From 20CM-4-69-16 sp035637455 (GTDB taxonomy: Bacteria > Gemmatimonadota > Gemmatimonadetes > Gemmatimonadales > GWC2-71-9), in assembly GCA_035637455.1 (NCBI GenBank), contig DASPXE010000056.1, positions 1 to 7,938 on the forward strand: a DNA stretch of 7,938 nt. Reading direction: 5' to 3'. The notes beneath the pieces were generated by a model that ran no database searches, was not told the origin of the DNA, and saw only the letters and a list, made by a program, of their open reading frames with translations. Below, piece after piece: positions 1 to 5,248 of the stretch. Both the position numbers and the translations under genes were made by a program. The stretch's first letter is position 1; the number at the start of each line of letters is the position of its first letter.

Positions 1-234
1 GCGAGCAGAGGAGAGGGTGCCATCGCCGGCGCCCTTTACGGGTTCGTCTTGTGCTTCGTATTCACCCTCGCGAGCTATGGCGGGGCGGCTCCAGCGATCA
101 CACGGATACCGTTCTTCACGGTTCTGGGCCTGGTCGGTGCATTGTGCGGTTCACTGCTTGCGACACTCGGGGCATCGCTCATGTCGGGGAGACGCGTGTC
201 AGTGGAACCACCGTCGAGGGATGATGCCGCTTAG
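1..234 (+). CDS. 3' end of a small membrane protein (cassette 1, partial)
   Basis: The frame is open from the first base of the window and stops at TAG 232-234, so the 5' end and true start lie outside. The visible 77 residues contain two hydrophobic stretches, about residues 8-28 (AIAGALYGFVLCFVFTLASY) and 39-64 (starting FFTVLGLVGALCG). A short polar tail rich in Arg, Ser and Asp follows. This is the profile of an integral inner-membrane protein ending in the cytoplasm or periplasm. I do not recognise the family and assign no function. It stops exactly where the damaged attC begins, so the attC deletion ends at or inside the stop region and may have altered the native C-terminus. Another start inside the window (TTG at 49) is possible but would cut into the first membrane segment. 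Confidence 0.6.
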   Translation, partial: ASRGEGAIAGALYGFVLCFVFTLASYGGAAPAITRIPFFTVLGLVGALCGSLLATLGASLMSGRRVSVEPPSRDDAA

Positions 235-305
235 GCACGGACTGTCGTCCAACACCCTTGCGCCGGTGGGCGAGTCGCCCGCAGCTTAGGCGCGATCCGT
301 TAGGC
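234..305 (+). repeat. Truncated attC site (attC1), left half missing
   Basis: The right half matches the other long attC sites: GGCACGGACTGTCGTCC, the invariant CTTGCGCC at 257-264, the L' arm GCAGCTTAGGCGCG and the R' core GTTAGGC at 299-305. The R'' core (GCCTAAC), the L'' arm and the left part of the central spacer, about 70 bases in intact copies, are absent. Homology begins abruptly at 234. Without its left arm the site cannot form the usual folded bottom-strand hairpin, so recombination here should be strongly impaired. Cassettes 1 and 2 are probably locked together. Confidence 0.85.
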
Positions 306-313
306 GGCGCCAC

Positions 314-820
314 GTGGTCCTTCATCGCTCGCTGGCTCTCCTACTGGTCGGACTCGTTTTTCCAAACGGCGCGATGTGGGCGCAGAATCAGATCGCAGGC
401 TTCGCAGGCTTTCGGTGGGGCACAACGCGTGCGGCCATCTTGGCCCGTTTTGGGAAGCCAACCGAGGACTTGTCGGACAGCACTGTCGAGCGACTCAATT
501 ACGTTCAGGGCCCCGATTCGGGGTATCTCTTCGTACTCTCACATAAACCTGGGCTGATCGCCGGTATCCGGATTCTTCCTCGAGGCGTTGGAGACCAGTG
601 CAGCGCCACTGTTCGCGCTGACAAGGCTCGTATTACGCACGCGCTGGGGAGTCTCACGCCGGTGGAGACCAGGACGCCGGTCGTGTCGGCGAGTTCTTGC
701 GGGGGTTTCGAGGAATGGGATGTGCTCTGGCGTGATGGGGAGGGGAATCGAATCCTCCTTTCTGTCGATTCAGTGAAACACCGTCTCTATATCAGTTCCA
801 GCCACTTGGTCCCCAATTGA
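314..820 (+). CDS. Exported protein of unknown function (cassette 2, gene 1)
   Basis: This 168-residue protein starts at GTG 314, only nine bases after the attC core, with no clear ribosome binding site; very short leaders are common in cassettes. The N-terminus is a good signal peptide: MVLHRS, then a hydrophobic core (LALLLVGLVF), with likely cleavage after MWAQ near residue 24. The mature part opens with a GF-x-WGTTRAAILARFGKP segment, a pattern seen in several periplasmic or lipoprotein-like small domains. It has two cysteines (about residues 96 and 129) that could form a disulphide. I do not recognise a named family. Residues 125-168 look like a beta-rich end (EEWDVLWRDGEGNRILLSVD). The gene is 29 bases upstream of the LprI-like gene with no attC between, so the two share one cassette and perhaps one transcript. 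Confidence 0.7.
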   Translation: MVLHRSLALLLVGLVFPNGAMWAQNQIAGFAGFRWGTTRAAILARFGKPTEDLSDSTVERLNYVQGPDSGYLFVLSHKPGLIAGIRILPRGVGDQCSATVRADKARITHALGSLTPVETRTPVVSASSCGGFEEWDVLWRDGEGNRILLSVDSVKHRLYISSSHLVPN

Positions 821-838
821 CAACCTCAGTCGCGCCCT

Positions 839-844
839 GGAGGG
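839..844 (+). promoter_or_regulatory. Ribosome binding site that sets the LprI-like start
   Basis: GGAGGG lies five bases before ATG 850. This strong Shine-Dalgarno sequence supports a start at 850, before the in-frame TGA, rather than at ATG 961. It therefore supports the view that the gene originally ran through the stop. Confidence 0.6.
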
Positions 845-849
845 TCTCA

Positions 850-1584
850 ATGCGCACCACACTCTGTGCTGCTCTAGGGCTCCTCGGAGCTTCCGCGATT
901 GCTGCGATCCCCCGGCTGCACCCGGGCTTGAAGGCACAAGGAGTGCCATGCACGGAGTGAATGAGCGAAGGCGAAAGGCTCGACTGCCTGGCGGCCGTCT
1001 ACGCTCAAGTCGACTCTGAACTCACCGTCGTCTTCGCGAACGCCCTCGCGTCACTCGCGGATCGGTCGCGCGAGGGGGCGCTTCAACGTGCTCAGAGCGA
1101 GTGGCTCGATAAGCGGGAGGCGCTGCGTAGCCTATTGTGCTCCAGCGTTCCACACGATTTGCGCCCGGGATTGAGAGTCGTCCCGGAACTCACAAAGATG
1201 ACGGCAGAGCGTGTGGTTTTCTTGCGCGCGTCGGTGCTCAAGCGGGCAGAACGAAACGCGCCGCCTTCTGCGAACGCACCCGAGAACCCGTCCGCCAGCG
1301 TGCGAGAAAGGATGCTTGTCGCTTCGATGAAGACTGACCTCCGACGCCTCGTTACCGCTGAGGAAGCGTTTTGGGCGGATTCACAGCACTACACCGCCGA
1401 AGTCGGCCGGGGCGGTCTACAGTACACCACGTCGGCAGGCATCGCAGCGCCTCGCATCACCCTGACGCCAGATGGCTGGACTGCAACAATCACTAACGCG
1501 GGCACTCCTAAAAGGTGCGGTATTTTCGTCGGGTCGACGCCGACCCGTCTGAGCTTCTGCGAAGGCGATCCGACGTGCTACTAG
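850..1584 (+). pseudogene. LprI/DUF1311-like plus pilin-like secreted protein, interrupted by in-frame TGA
   Basis: From ATG 850 the frame encodes a signal peptide (MRTTLCAALGLLGASAIAAI) and then PCTE, followed by TGA at 958-960. The same frame resumes at once with ATG 961 and runs 207 codons to TAG 1584. The part after the stop begins MSEGERLDCLAAVYAQVDSE and contains an AQSEWLDKREAL motif. This fits the DUF1311/LprI lysozyme-inhibitor-like domain, whose first paired cysteine usually lies about 12 residues before the C of DCLA. That cysteine is the C of PCTE, on the other side of the TGA, at the right spacing. The C-terminal part, from about residue 118 of the downstream segment, reads MKTDLRRLVTAEEAFWAD and resembles the globular part of pilin-like (GspG/PilE-type) proteins. 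Two alternatives remain: reinitiation at TGAATG giving a product without a signal peptide, or a sequencing error. The likely role, if intact, is periplasmic. Confidence 0.75.
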
Positions 1585-1592
1585 TGTCCGCC

Positions 1593-1694
1593 GCCTAACA
1601 CGCGCCTGAAGCTGACGGCGCCCGTCATCTGTTGTAGAATTGCGTTTGTGAACATGAAAGTGTGGCGCCGCAGCTTAGGCGCAATTCGTTAGGT
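1593..1694 (+). repeat. attC site, short type (attC2)
   Basis: R'' core GCCTAAC is at 1593-1599 and R' core GTTAGGT at 1688-1694, 102 bases in all. The arm GCGCCTGAAGCTGACGGCGCC pairs with GGCGCCGCAGCTTAGGCGC, leaving two unpaired bases on the left arm (G after CCT, A after CTG). The central spacer is AT-richer than the arms and unrelated to the long attC copies; it lacks their CTTGCGCC motif. Confidence 0.93.
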
Positions 1695-2090
1695 GGCGCG
1701 GCGTAGCGCCTCCCACAGGCCCCGTGGCGACACGATCGAGACCGGTGGAGCTGCGAGGCTCAACAGGTCCTGGTCACCACTGACCAATACGTCCGCGTCC
1801 CCGGCCATAGCTTCGGCTACTACGGCAGCATCGGCCGCATCGAGCCCCGTGATGCGTTGCTTCGCGGCCGCCTTCACCACTGTGGCGTGGTCGCGCAGGT
1901 ACGTTTCGAGTTCTTGGATCGTGTCTCGTGGGACCCGCATCTTCCGAGTCAGCACCCTTCGTACCTCGCCCAAAACAGTCTCGCCGAGCACCAACTCATG
2001 CTCGGCGAGGATTGCCTGGAACAGATCAGCGCAAAGGCCACGGGTTGCCACCGCGCTGACGACGACATTGGTATCGAGGAAGACCTTCAC
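1689..2090 (-). CDS. vapC: PIN-domain toxin, VapC-type (cassette 3)
   Basis: The 133-residue protein is the normal size for a PIN-domain ribonuclease toxin. PIN acidic residues are visible in order: D6 in FLDTNVVVSA, E42 in LGEVRRVL, D84/D87 in LDAADAAVVAEA and D106/D108 in SGDQDLL. Together they bind Mg2+ or Mn2+ for RNA cleavage in this family; VapC toxins typically cut tRNA or rRNA. The start is GTG 2090-2088, and GTGA overlaps the antitoxin stop by four bases, the usual translational coupling. The pair is on the strand opposite to most cassette genes, so it must have its own promoter. The stop TAA (1691-1689) is made of bases belonging to the attC R' core, so the reading frame fills the cassette to its edge. 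The target RNA cannot be told from sequence. Confidence 0.9.
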   Translation of the reverse strand: MKVFLDTNVVVSAVATRGLCADLFQAILAEHELVLGETVLGEVRRVLTRKMRVPRDTIQELETYLRDHATVVKAAAKQRITGLDAADAAVVAEAMAGDADVLVSGDQDLLSLAAPPVSIVSPRGLWEALRRAT

Positions 2091-2308
2091 GACACGTCGC
2101 GGAACACGTCCTCGTCAGTCAAATAGCCGCGCGCCTCGGCGAGGGGCATCAGGCGACGCCGTAGGTCCTCGAACTGCGCTATGGCCAGCTGCCGCCGCAG
2201 CGCTTCTCGCGCGACATCGCTCCGGCTCCGCCCCGTCCGCTTGGCGAGGCGGGCGAGTTGGCGGTTCAGGTCCGGATCCAAGCGGATCGTGAGGGCTGAG
2301 CTCTTCAT
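2087..2308 (-). CDS. vapB: Ribbon-helix-helix antitoxin, VapB/CopG-type (cassette 3)
   Basis: The 73-residue protein starts at ATG 2308. The N-terminal SALTIRLDPDLNRQLARLAK is a classic ribbon-helix-helix pattern: a beta strand followed by helix 1. GRSRSDVAREALRRQL forms helix 2. The C-terminal part (about residues 45-73: EDLRRRLMPLAEARGYLTDED) should wrap the PIN toxin and block its active site. An ATG 36 bases upstream in the same frame is possible but would place the operator-like palindromes and attC edge inside the gene, so I prefer 2308. As in related systems, VapB alone or with VapC probably represses its own promoter. A stable toxin and a labile antitoxin would favour retention of this cassette and its neighbours. 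Confidence 0.9.
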   Translation of the reverse strand: MKSSALTIRLDPDLNRQLARLAKRTGRSRSDVAREALRRQLAIAQFEDLRRRLMPLAEARGYLTDEDVFRDVS

Positions 2309-2326
2309 GTCAGACAATGTAATACA
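2308..2326 (-). promoter_or_regulatory. Candidate vapBC operator: two tandem 9-bp palindromes
   Basis: Plus-strand TGTCAGACA (2308-2316) and TGTAATACA (2318-2326) are each perfect palindromes around a single central base, and their centres are 10 bp apart. They abut the vapB start codon. Tandem half-sites one helical turn apart suit cooperative ribbon-helix-helix binding, so this is the likely autoregulatory operator. A weak sigma70-like pair can be read on the minus strand: TTGTTA partly inside the attC R'' region, 17 bases, then TACATT. If used, the transcript would be nearly leaderless. Both promoter boxes match consensus at only four of six positions. Confidence 0.5.
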
Positions 2327-2335
2327 GGCCGCGCC

Positions 2336-2474
2336 ACCTAACAAGCGCTTGAAGCTGGCGGGCGGTGATCGTTTTGAGGGAAGCGGAGTGTTGTGCCCCT
2401 GGCGGGCACGGACTGTCGTCCAACGGCCTTGCGCCGGCTTGCGCGTCGCCCGCAGCTTAAGCGCGATCCGTTAG
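2336..2474 (+). repeat. attC site, long type (attC3), with altered R' core
   Basis: R'' core ACCTAAC (2336-2342) matches the TTAGGT start of the vapBC cassette; complementarity extends 14 bases (CCGCGCCACCTAAC against the bases from 1688). The R' core is GTTAGCA (2468-2474) instead of GTTAGGC because the next cassette begins with an IS remnant. The arms GCGCTTGAAGCTGGCGGGCG and CGCCCGCAGCTTAAGCGC are intact, as are the spacer hairpins and CTTGCGCC (2428-2435). Confidence 0.92.
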
Positions 2475-2799
2475 CAACTGTGTTGCATGACTAGCGCTGG
2501 AGCTCTCCAGCGGGTGTTGTCCCGGAGCATCGCGTTGAGGATCGTCAGGAGCTTCCGCGCGCAGGCGATGAGCGCCACCTTGTTCGGCTTTCCGGCAGCG
2601 ATCAGCCGCTCGTAGAAGACCCGCAGCTGCGGATTCCAGCGCCGGCCACAGAGCGCCGCCAGATAGAGCGCGGTGCGCACCCCAGCCCGGCCGCCCCACA
2701 CCATCCGTCTGCCCCGGAGTGTGCCGCTGTCGCGGGCCAGCGGCGCCACGCCCGCCAGCGGAGCGGGCTATCGCCCACCTCAACTTGATCACAGTTTAG
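2469..2799 (-). mobile_element. IS110-family transposase remnant (C-terminal fragment) in the attC core
   Basis: On the minus strand, 2767 to 2471 encodes the end of an IS110/IS1111-family transposase: LAGVAPLARDSGTLRGRRMV, then WGGRAGVRTALYLAAL, and KVALIACARKLLTILNAMLR near the end, finishing QHSC-TAA. The RDSG segment belongs to the C-terminal Tnp domain, where the family's catalytic serine resides. An in-frame TAG (2770-2768) lies just before the homology, and the N-terminal DEDD nuclease domain and non-coding bridge-RNA end are missing, so it is not functional. The block is bordered by a 7-bp inverted repeat (AACTGTG 2474-2480, CACAGTT 2790-2796) and a TTAG direct repeat (2469-2472, 2796-2799). 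These could be remnants of the ends or chance. The stop codon uses attC core bases. Confidence 0.8.
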
Positions 2800-2834
2800 G
2801 GAAGAGGCGATATACAAGGCGGCCTGCCACCCTC

Positions 2835-3221
2835 GTGAACCTACGCCCGTTTCTCTGGCGTGCTTCCGCTGCGCTCGTGGTGCTGATCGCCTCGACCTGC
2901 GGTGTGGCATACTACAACACCGTTTATCGCTGGCGCGCCTACACTCGGGTGGTGGACGCGTTCCTTACTGCTGCCGCTCACGCTGATACCGCCGCCCTGC
3001 GCGGTGCTGCGATTGACTCCACACTAGTCACCCAGATCCTCGCGACATCGCCGCCCACGCTAGAGCGGTTGCGGCAGTCGATGCGACTTAGATGGGGAAT
3101 GCGGAATGGCGACACGGTGGTACTCGATTACGCCACGGCAGTGCCTGGATGCTACCAAACCCACCTGACACGCAAGGATGCCAGTTGGCGGGTTGCATCG
3201 GCGGCTATGGAGCCGTGTTAA
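2835..3221 (+). CDS. Small membrane-anchored protein of unknown function (cassette 4)
   Basis: The 128-residue protein reads from GTG 2835 to TAA 3221. The frame stays open further upstream, but that part is antisense to the IS110 remnant, so I place the start at the GTG just before the membrane anchor. Residues 7-27 (LWRASAALVVLIASTCGVAY) form one transmembrane segment or uncleaved signal anchor. The rest (YRWRAYTRVVDAFLTAAAHA onward) looks like a small extracytoplasmic domain, perhaps NTF2-like in outline: a helix, a DTAALRGAAI segment, then strands ending in WRVASAAMEPC. Cysteines in PGCYQTHL and at the last residue could form a disulphide. Family not recognised. Its own cassette start has been replaced by the IS remnant, so its original leader is probably lost. 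Confidence 0.6.
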   Translation: MNLRPFLWRASAALVVLIASTCGVAYYNTVYRWRAYTRVVDAFLTAAAHADTAALRGAAIDSTLVTQILATSPPTLERLRQSMRLRWGMRNGDTVVLDYATAVPGCYQTHLTRKDASWRVASAAMEPC

Positions 3222-3227
3222 CATGCC

Positions 3228-3367
3228 GCCTAACAAGCGCTTGAAGCTGGCGGGCGGTGATCGCTCTAGGGGAAGCCGAGTGTTGTGCCCTGGCGGGCAC
3301 GGACTGGCGTCCACTACTCTTGCGCCGGCGCGGGGGTCGCCCGCAGCTTAAGCGCGATCCGTTAGGC
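3228..3367 (+). repeat. attC site, long type (attC4)
   Basis: R'' GCCTAAC (3228-3234), R' GTTAGGC (3361-3367). Arms GCGCTTGAAGCTGGCGGGCG and CGCCCGCAGCTTAAGCGC pair with extra left-arm G bases. The spacer holds GTGCCC-TGGC-GGGCAC, GGAC-TGGC-GTCC and CTTGCGCC (3319-3326). The bases before R'' (ATGCCG) do not pair with the start of this cassette (TTAGCAACTG), unlike most other cassettes. Confidence 0.94.
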
Positions 3368-3414
3368 AGCGCACCGCGCACCGCTAAACAGGTGCAGGGG
3401 CACAGAGCAACCCT

Positions 3415-3984
3415 GTGCTCCGTTGTCCGGATGGAGCATTGCAGACCTTCCTCGAGCGGTATTGGTTTGCTGTCGCGCTCAGCATCGGAGCCGTCATCTG
3501 GGCTTGGCGGACGCGACGCAGGGTCCGAGCAGCGGCTCACGCCCCCCCACGTCCCCGCCCCCCGTCGGGATCGGTCGGTCCTGTCCCCTTTCGGGGTGCG
3601 GACTTCGCCGCGAAGGTCGCGATTGTGCAGCGCTTCCACTCGAAGGCGATCGGCGCCATGATCGCCTTCAGTTTCGTGAGCCTCGGCCTCTTGGCGGTGC
3701 CGGGGCTTTCGCACGCCACGCGCGCCGCAACGGTACTCGCGGCAGCAGTAGGGGCGTTCGGGTCGTTCTTGGCTCTCGCGATCGGCGAAGGCCCATTGCT
3801 TCGGCGCCTCGGGTTGTATTGTCCGCAGTGCGGCACCCCTTTGGTCGGGGGTTCGGATGATAGGGTGCCTACGGAAGTGGTGGTGTGCGAAACCGGCCAA
3901 TGCCGGTGCAGCGCTTGGTTGCTCGATCCGGCAGACTTGCCCTCCGGGCAAGGCCCCGACGAGCGCTATCTACCCCTTTCCTGA
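3415..3984 (+). CDS. Membrane protein with C-terminal zinc-ribbon-like domain (cassette 5)
   Basis: The 189-residue protein begins at GTG 3415 with no clear ribosome binding site and ends at TGA 3984. Three hydrophobic segments are visible: about residues 15-31, 79-97 and 103-123. A basic, proline-rich loop (WRTRRRVRAA to PPRPRPPSGS) lies between the first two. The C-terminal 60 residues contain CPQCGTPL (C136, C139) and CETGQCRCSAW (C158, C163, C165), enough ligands for a zinc ribbon. By the positive-inside rule the basic loop (32-52) should be cytoplasmic, and with three helices the zinc-ribbon end may then be cytoplasmic too; I am not sure of the topology. No named family recognised. The cassette's first bases (TTAGGCAGCGC) match its own R'' flank (GCGCTGCCTAAC). 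Confidence 0.7.
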   Translation: MLRCPDGALQTFLERYWFAVALSIGAVIWAWRTRRRVRAAAHAPPRPRPPSGSVGPVPFRGADFAAKVAIVQRFHSKAIGAMIAFSFVSLGLLAVPGLSHATRAATVLAAAVGAFGSFLALAIGEGPLLRRLGLYCPQCGTPLVGGSDDRVPTEVVVCETGQCRCSAWLLDPADLPSGQGPDERYLPLS

Positions 3985-4030
3985 ATCCCCGGTCGGGTGG
4001 CCGCGCGCCTGAAGGTGTAGGCGGGGCGCT

Positions 4031-4171
4031 GCCTAACAAGCGCTGGAAGCTGGCGGGCGGTGATCGCCTTAAGGGAAGCGGAGTGTTGTGCCCCTGGCGG
4101 GGCACGGACTCCGTCCCGTGCCCTTGCGCCACCGGGCGGGTCGCCCGCAGCTTAAGCGCGATCCGTTAGGC
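4031..4171 (+). repeat. attC site, long type (attC5)
   Basis: R'' GCCTAAC (4031-4037), R' GTTAGGC (4165-4171). The left arm reads GCGCTGGAAGCTGG, a T-to-G change against the other copies that unpairs one base. The spacer stem is extended to GTGCCCC-TGGC-GGGGCAC, a compensatory lengthening; GGAC-TCC-GTCC and CTTGCGCC (4123-4130) are present. Confidence 0.93.
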
Positions 4172-4184
4172 GGCTGGCTAGAGC

Positions 4185-4589
4185 ATGATTATCGGCGCGC
4201 ATTCGATCATCTACAGTAAGAGCCCCGAGGCCGACCGCGCCCTGTTGCGCGAGGTGTTCCAGCTCCCGCATGTCGATGTGGGCGACGGCTGGTTGATCTT
4301 TGGGTTGCCGCCGGCCGAACTGGCCGTCCATCCATCCGAGACGAACGACGTGCACGAGTTCTTCTTGATGTCTGACGATATCGACGGCTTCGTCACGGAG
4401 ATGCGGAAGCGGGGCGTCGCCTGCGGGCCGGTACGCGACGAGGGGTGGGGTTTGCTCACGCAGGTGACCTTGCCGGGTGGCGGGAAACTTGGTGTATACC
4501 AGCCGCGGCACGCGCGGCCGAAGCCGATGAGTCTACGGAAGGGGGCGCGGAGGACGGCCCGACGCTCGAGAACGCGACGGGCGCGCTGA
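4185..4589 (+). CDS. VOC-superfamily (glyoxalase/bleomycin-resistance fold) protein (cassette 6)
   Basis: The 134-residue protein starts at ATG 4185, 14 bases after the cassette edge. Residues 1-110 fit one vicinal-oxygen-chelate domain with two beta-alpha-beta-beta-beta modules: GAHSIIYSKSPEADRALLRE opens the first, and HEFFLMSDDIDGFVTEMRKR begins the second, with LPGGGKLGVYQPRH as the final strand. The family includes glyoxalases, dioxygenases and antibiotic-binding proteins, active as dimers. His6 and His58 are possible metal ligands, but a full set cannot be assigned, so substrate and catalysis are unknown. The last 25 residues (PKPMSLRKGARRTARRSRTR) are strikingly Arg-rich and unusual for the family; they could bind nucleic acid or result from reading into former non-coding cassette DNA. 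The family call is confident, the function is not. Confidence 0.85.
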   Translation: MIIGAHSIIYSKSPEADRALLREVFQLPHVDVGDGWLIFGLPPAELAVHPSETNDVHEFFLMSDDIDGFVTEMRKRGVACGPVRDEGWGLLTQVTLPGGGKLGVYQPRHARPKPMSLRKGARRTARRSRTRRAR

Positions 4590-4599
4590 AAGGCCAGCC

Positions 4600-4741
4600 G
4601 CCTAACAAGCGCTTGAAGCTGGCGGGCGCTCTCGTTCTAAAGGAAAGCCGTTGGGTCGTGCCCTGGCGGGCACGGGACGTTCGTCCACTACGCTTGCGCC
4701 GGCGGGCGGGTCGCCCGCAGCTTAAGCGCGATCCGTTAGGC
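4600..4741 (+). repeat. attC site, long type (attC6)
   Basis: R'' GCCTAAC (4600-4606), R' GTTAGGC (4735-4741). Its R'' flank GCCAGCCGCCTAAC is the exact complement of the cassette 6 start (GTTAGGCGGCTGGC), confirming the cassette limits 4166-4735. The arms are as in the other long copies; the spacer stem is CGTGCCC-TGGC-GGGCACG, and CTTGCGCC is at 4693-4700. Confidence 0.95.
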
Positions 4742-4760
4742 GGCCTCCACAAGAATCGGG

Positions 4761-5227
4761 GTGTTCATGTCCATGCCTAGACGCCCCTGGCTGACGACCC
4801 GCGCGAGCGAGGTCTTCGCGTTAGCGCACGATCTGGTCGATGAGCTAGGACATGACGACGTTACACCCGTGCACATGGCTCTCGGCCTGGTCCGCAAAGG
4901 TCCCAACGTCGCGGTCGGGGCGCTCTTCAATCGCGGTGTGCCGCTAGACGTCTTCGAACGCGAGCTTGAGGCGCTCCTGCCGCACCGGGAACGCCGCGCG
5001 CTCCGCTACGGGAGCGCTCCTGGACTCGCAGCGACGAGCATTTCATCGACCAGGCGAGGATCGAGGCCCGCGCACTCGGCACTGAGCATTACAGTTGCGA
5101 ACATCTCCTCCTTGCATTCCTCCGCGACGAGGCGGGGGGGCCCGGGCAGGTGCTGGCTCGGCACGGCATCGGCTACGAGGACGTACGGACCGAGGTCCTG
5201 CGCATGTACAACGCGCAGCCCGAATGA
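4761..5227 (+). pseudogene. Clp_N double-repeat protein with a frameshift (cassette 7)
   Basis: The first frame (GTG 4761, or ATG 4767/4773) gives a Clp N-terminal repeat: LTTRASEVFALAHDLVDELG, DDVTPVHMALGLV, PLDVFERELEALLP. After about residue 84 the frame becomes meaningless. A second Clp_N repeat appears one base earlier in phase: DEHFIDQARIEARALGTEHY, CEHLLLAFLRDEAGG and VLARHGIGYEDVRTEVL, ending at TGA 5227. Adding one G to the run at 5010-5012 joins them smoothly (RYG-ERSWTRSDEHFID), giving about 155 residues, the normal size for a stand-alone two-repeat Clp_N protein. In ClpA/ClpC this domain binds substrates and adaptors; stand-alone versions have no ATPase and may act as adaptors. 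Without correction the first frame runs to 5315, into the attC. Sequencing error in the G run is the main alternative. Confidence 0.8.
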
Positions 5228-5248
5228 TTGTCTGTTCTTGCGCAGGCG

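Noticed and set aside
1693..2292. Plus-strand frame of 199 codons opposite vapBC
   Set aside because: It is antisense to two well-supported genes and has low-complexity Ser/Arg/Thr content; it also starts inside the attC edge.
2457..2910. Other minus-strand frames over the IS110 remnant (2457-2792 and 2602-2910)
   Set aside because: They lack family features; the frame 2471-2767 carries the clear transposase motifs, so these are shadows.
3205..3951. Long minus-strand frame of 248 codons opposite the zinc-ribbon gene
   Set aside because: It runs through attC4 and is antisense to a gene with coherent membrane helices and cysteine motifs. Its composition is Arg/Pro-rich as expected for antisense of GC-rich DNA.
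4660..4735. Local hairpin GCGGGC-GGGTC-GCCCGC in the right part of attC6 as a switch competing with arm pairing
   Set aside because: It is clear in attC6 and partly in attC5 only; attC3, attC4 and attC7 break the stem without compensation, so it is probably a by-product of the arm sequence.
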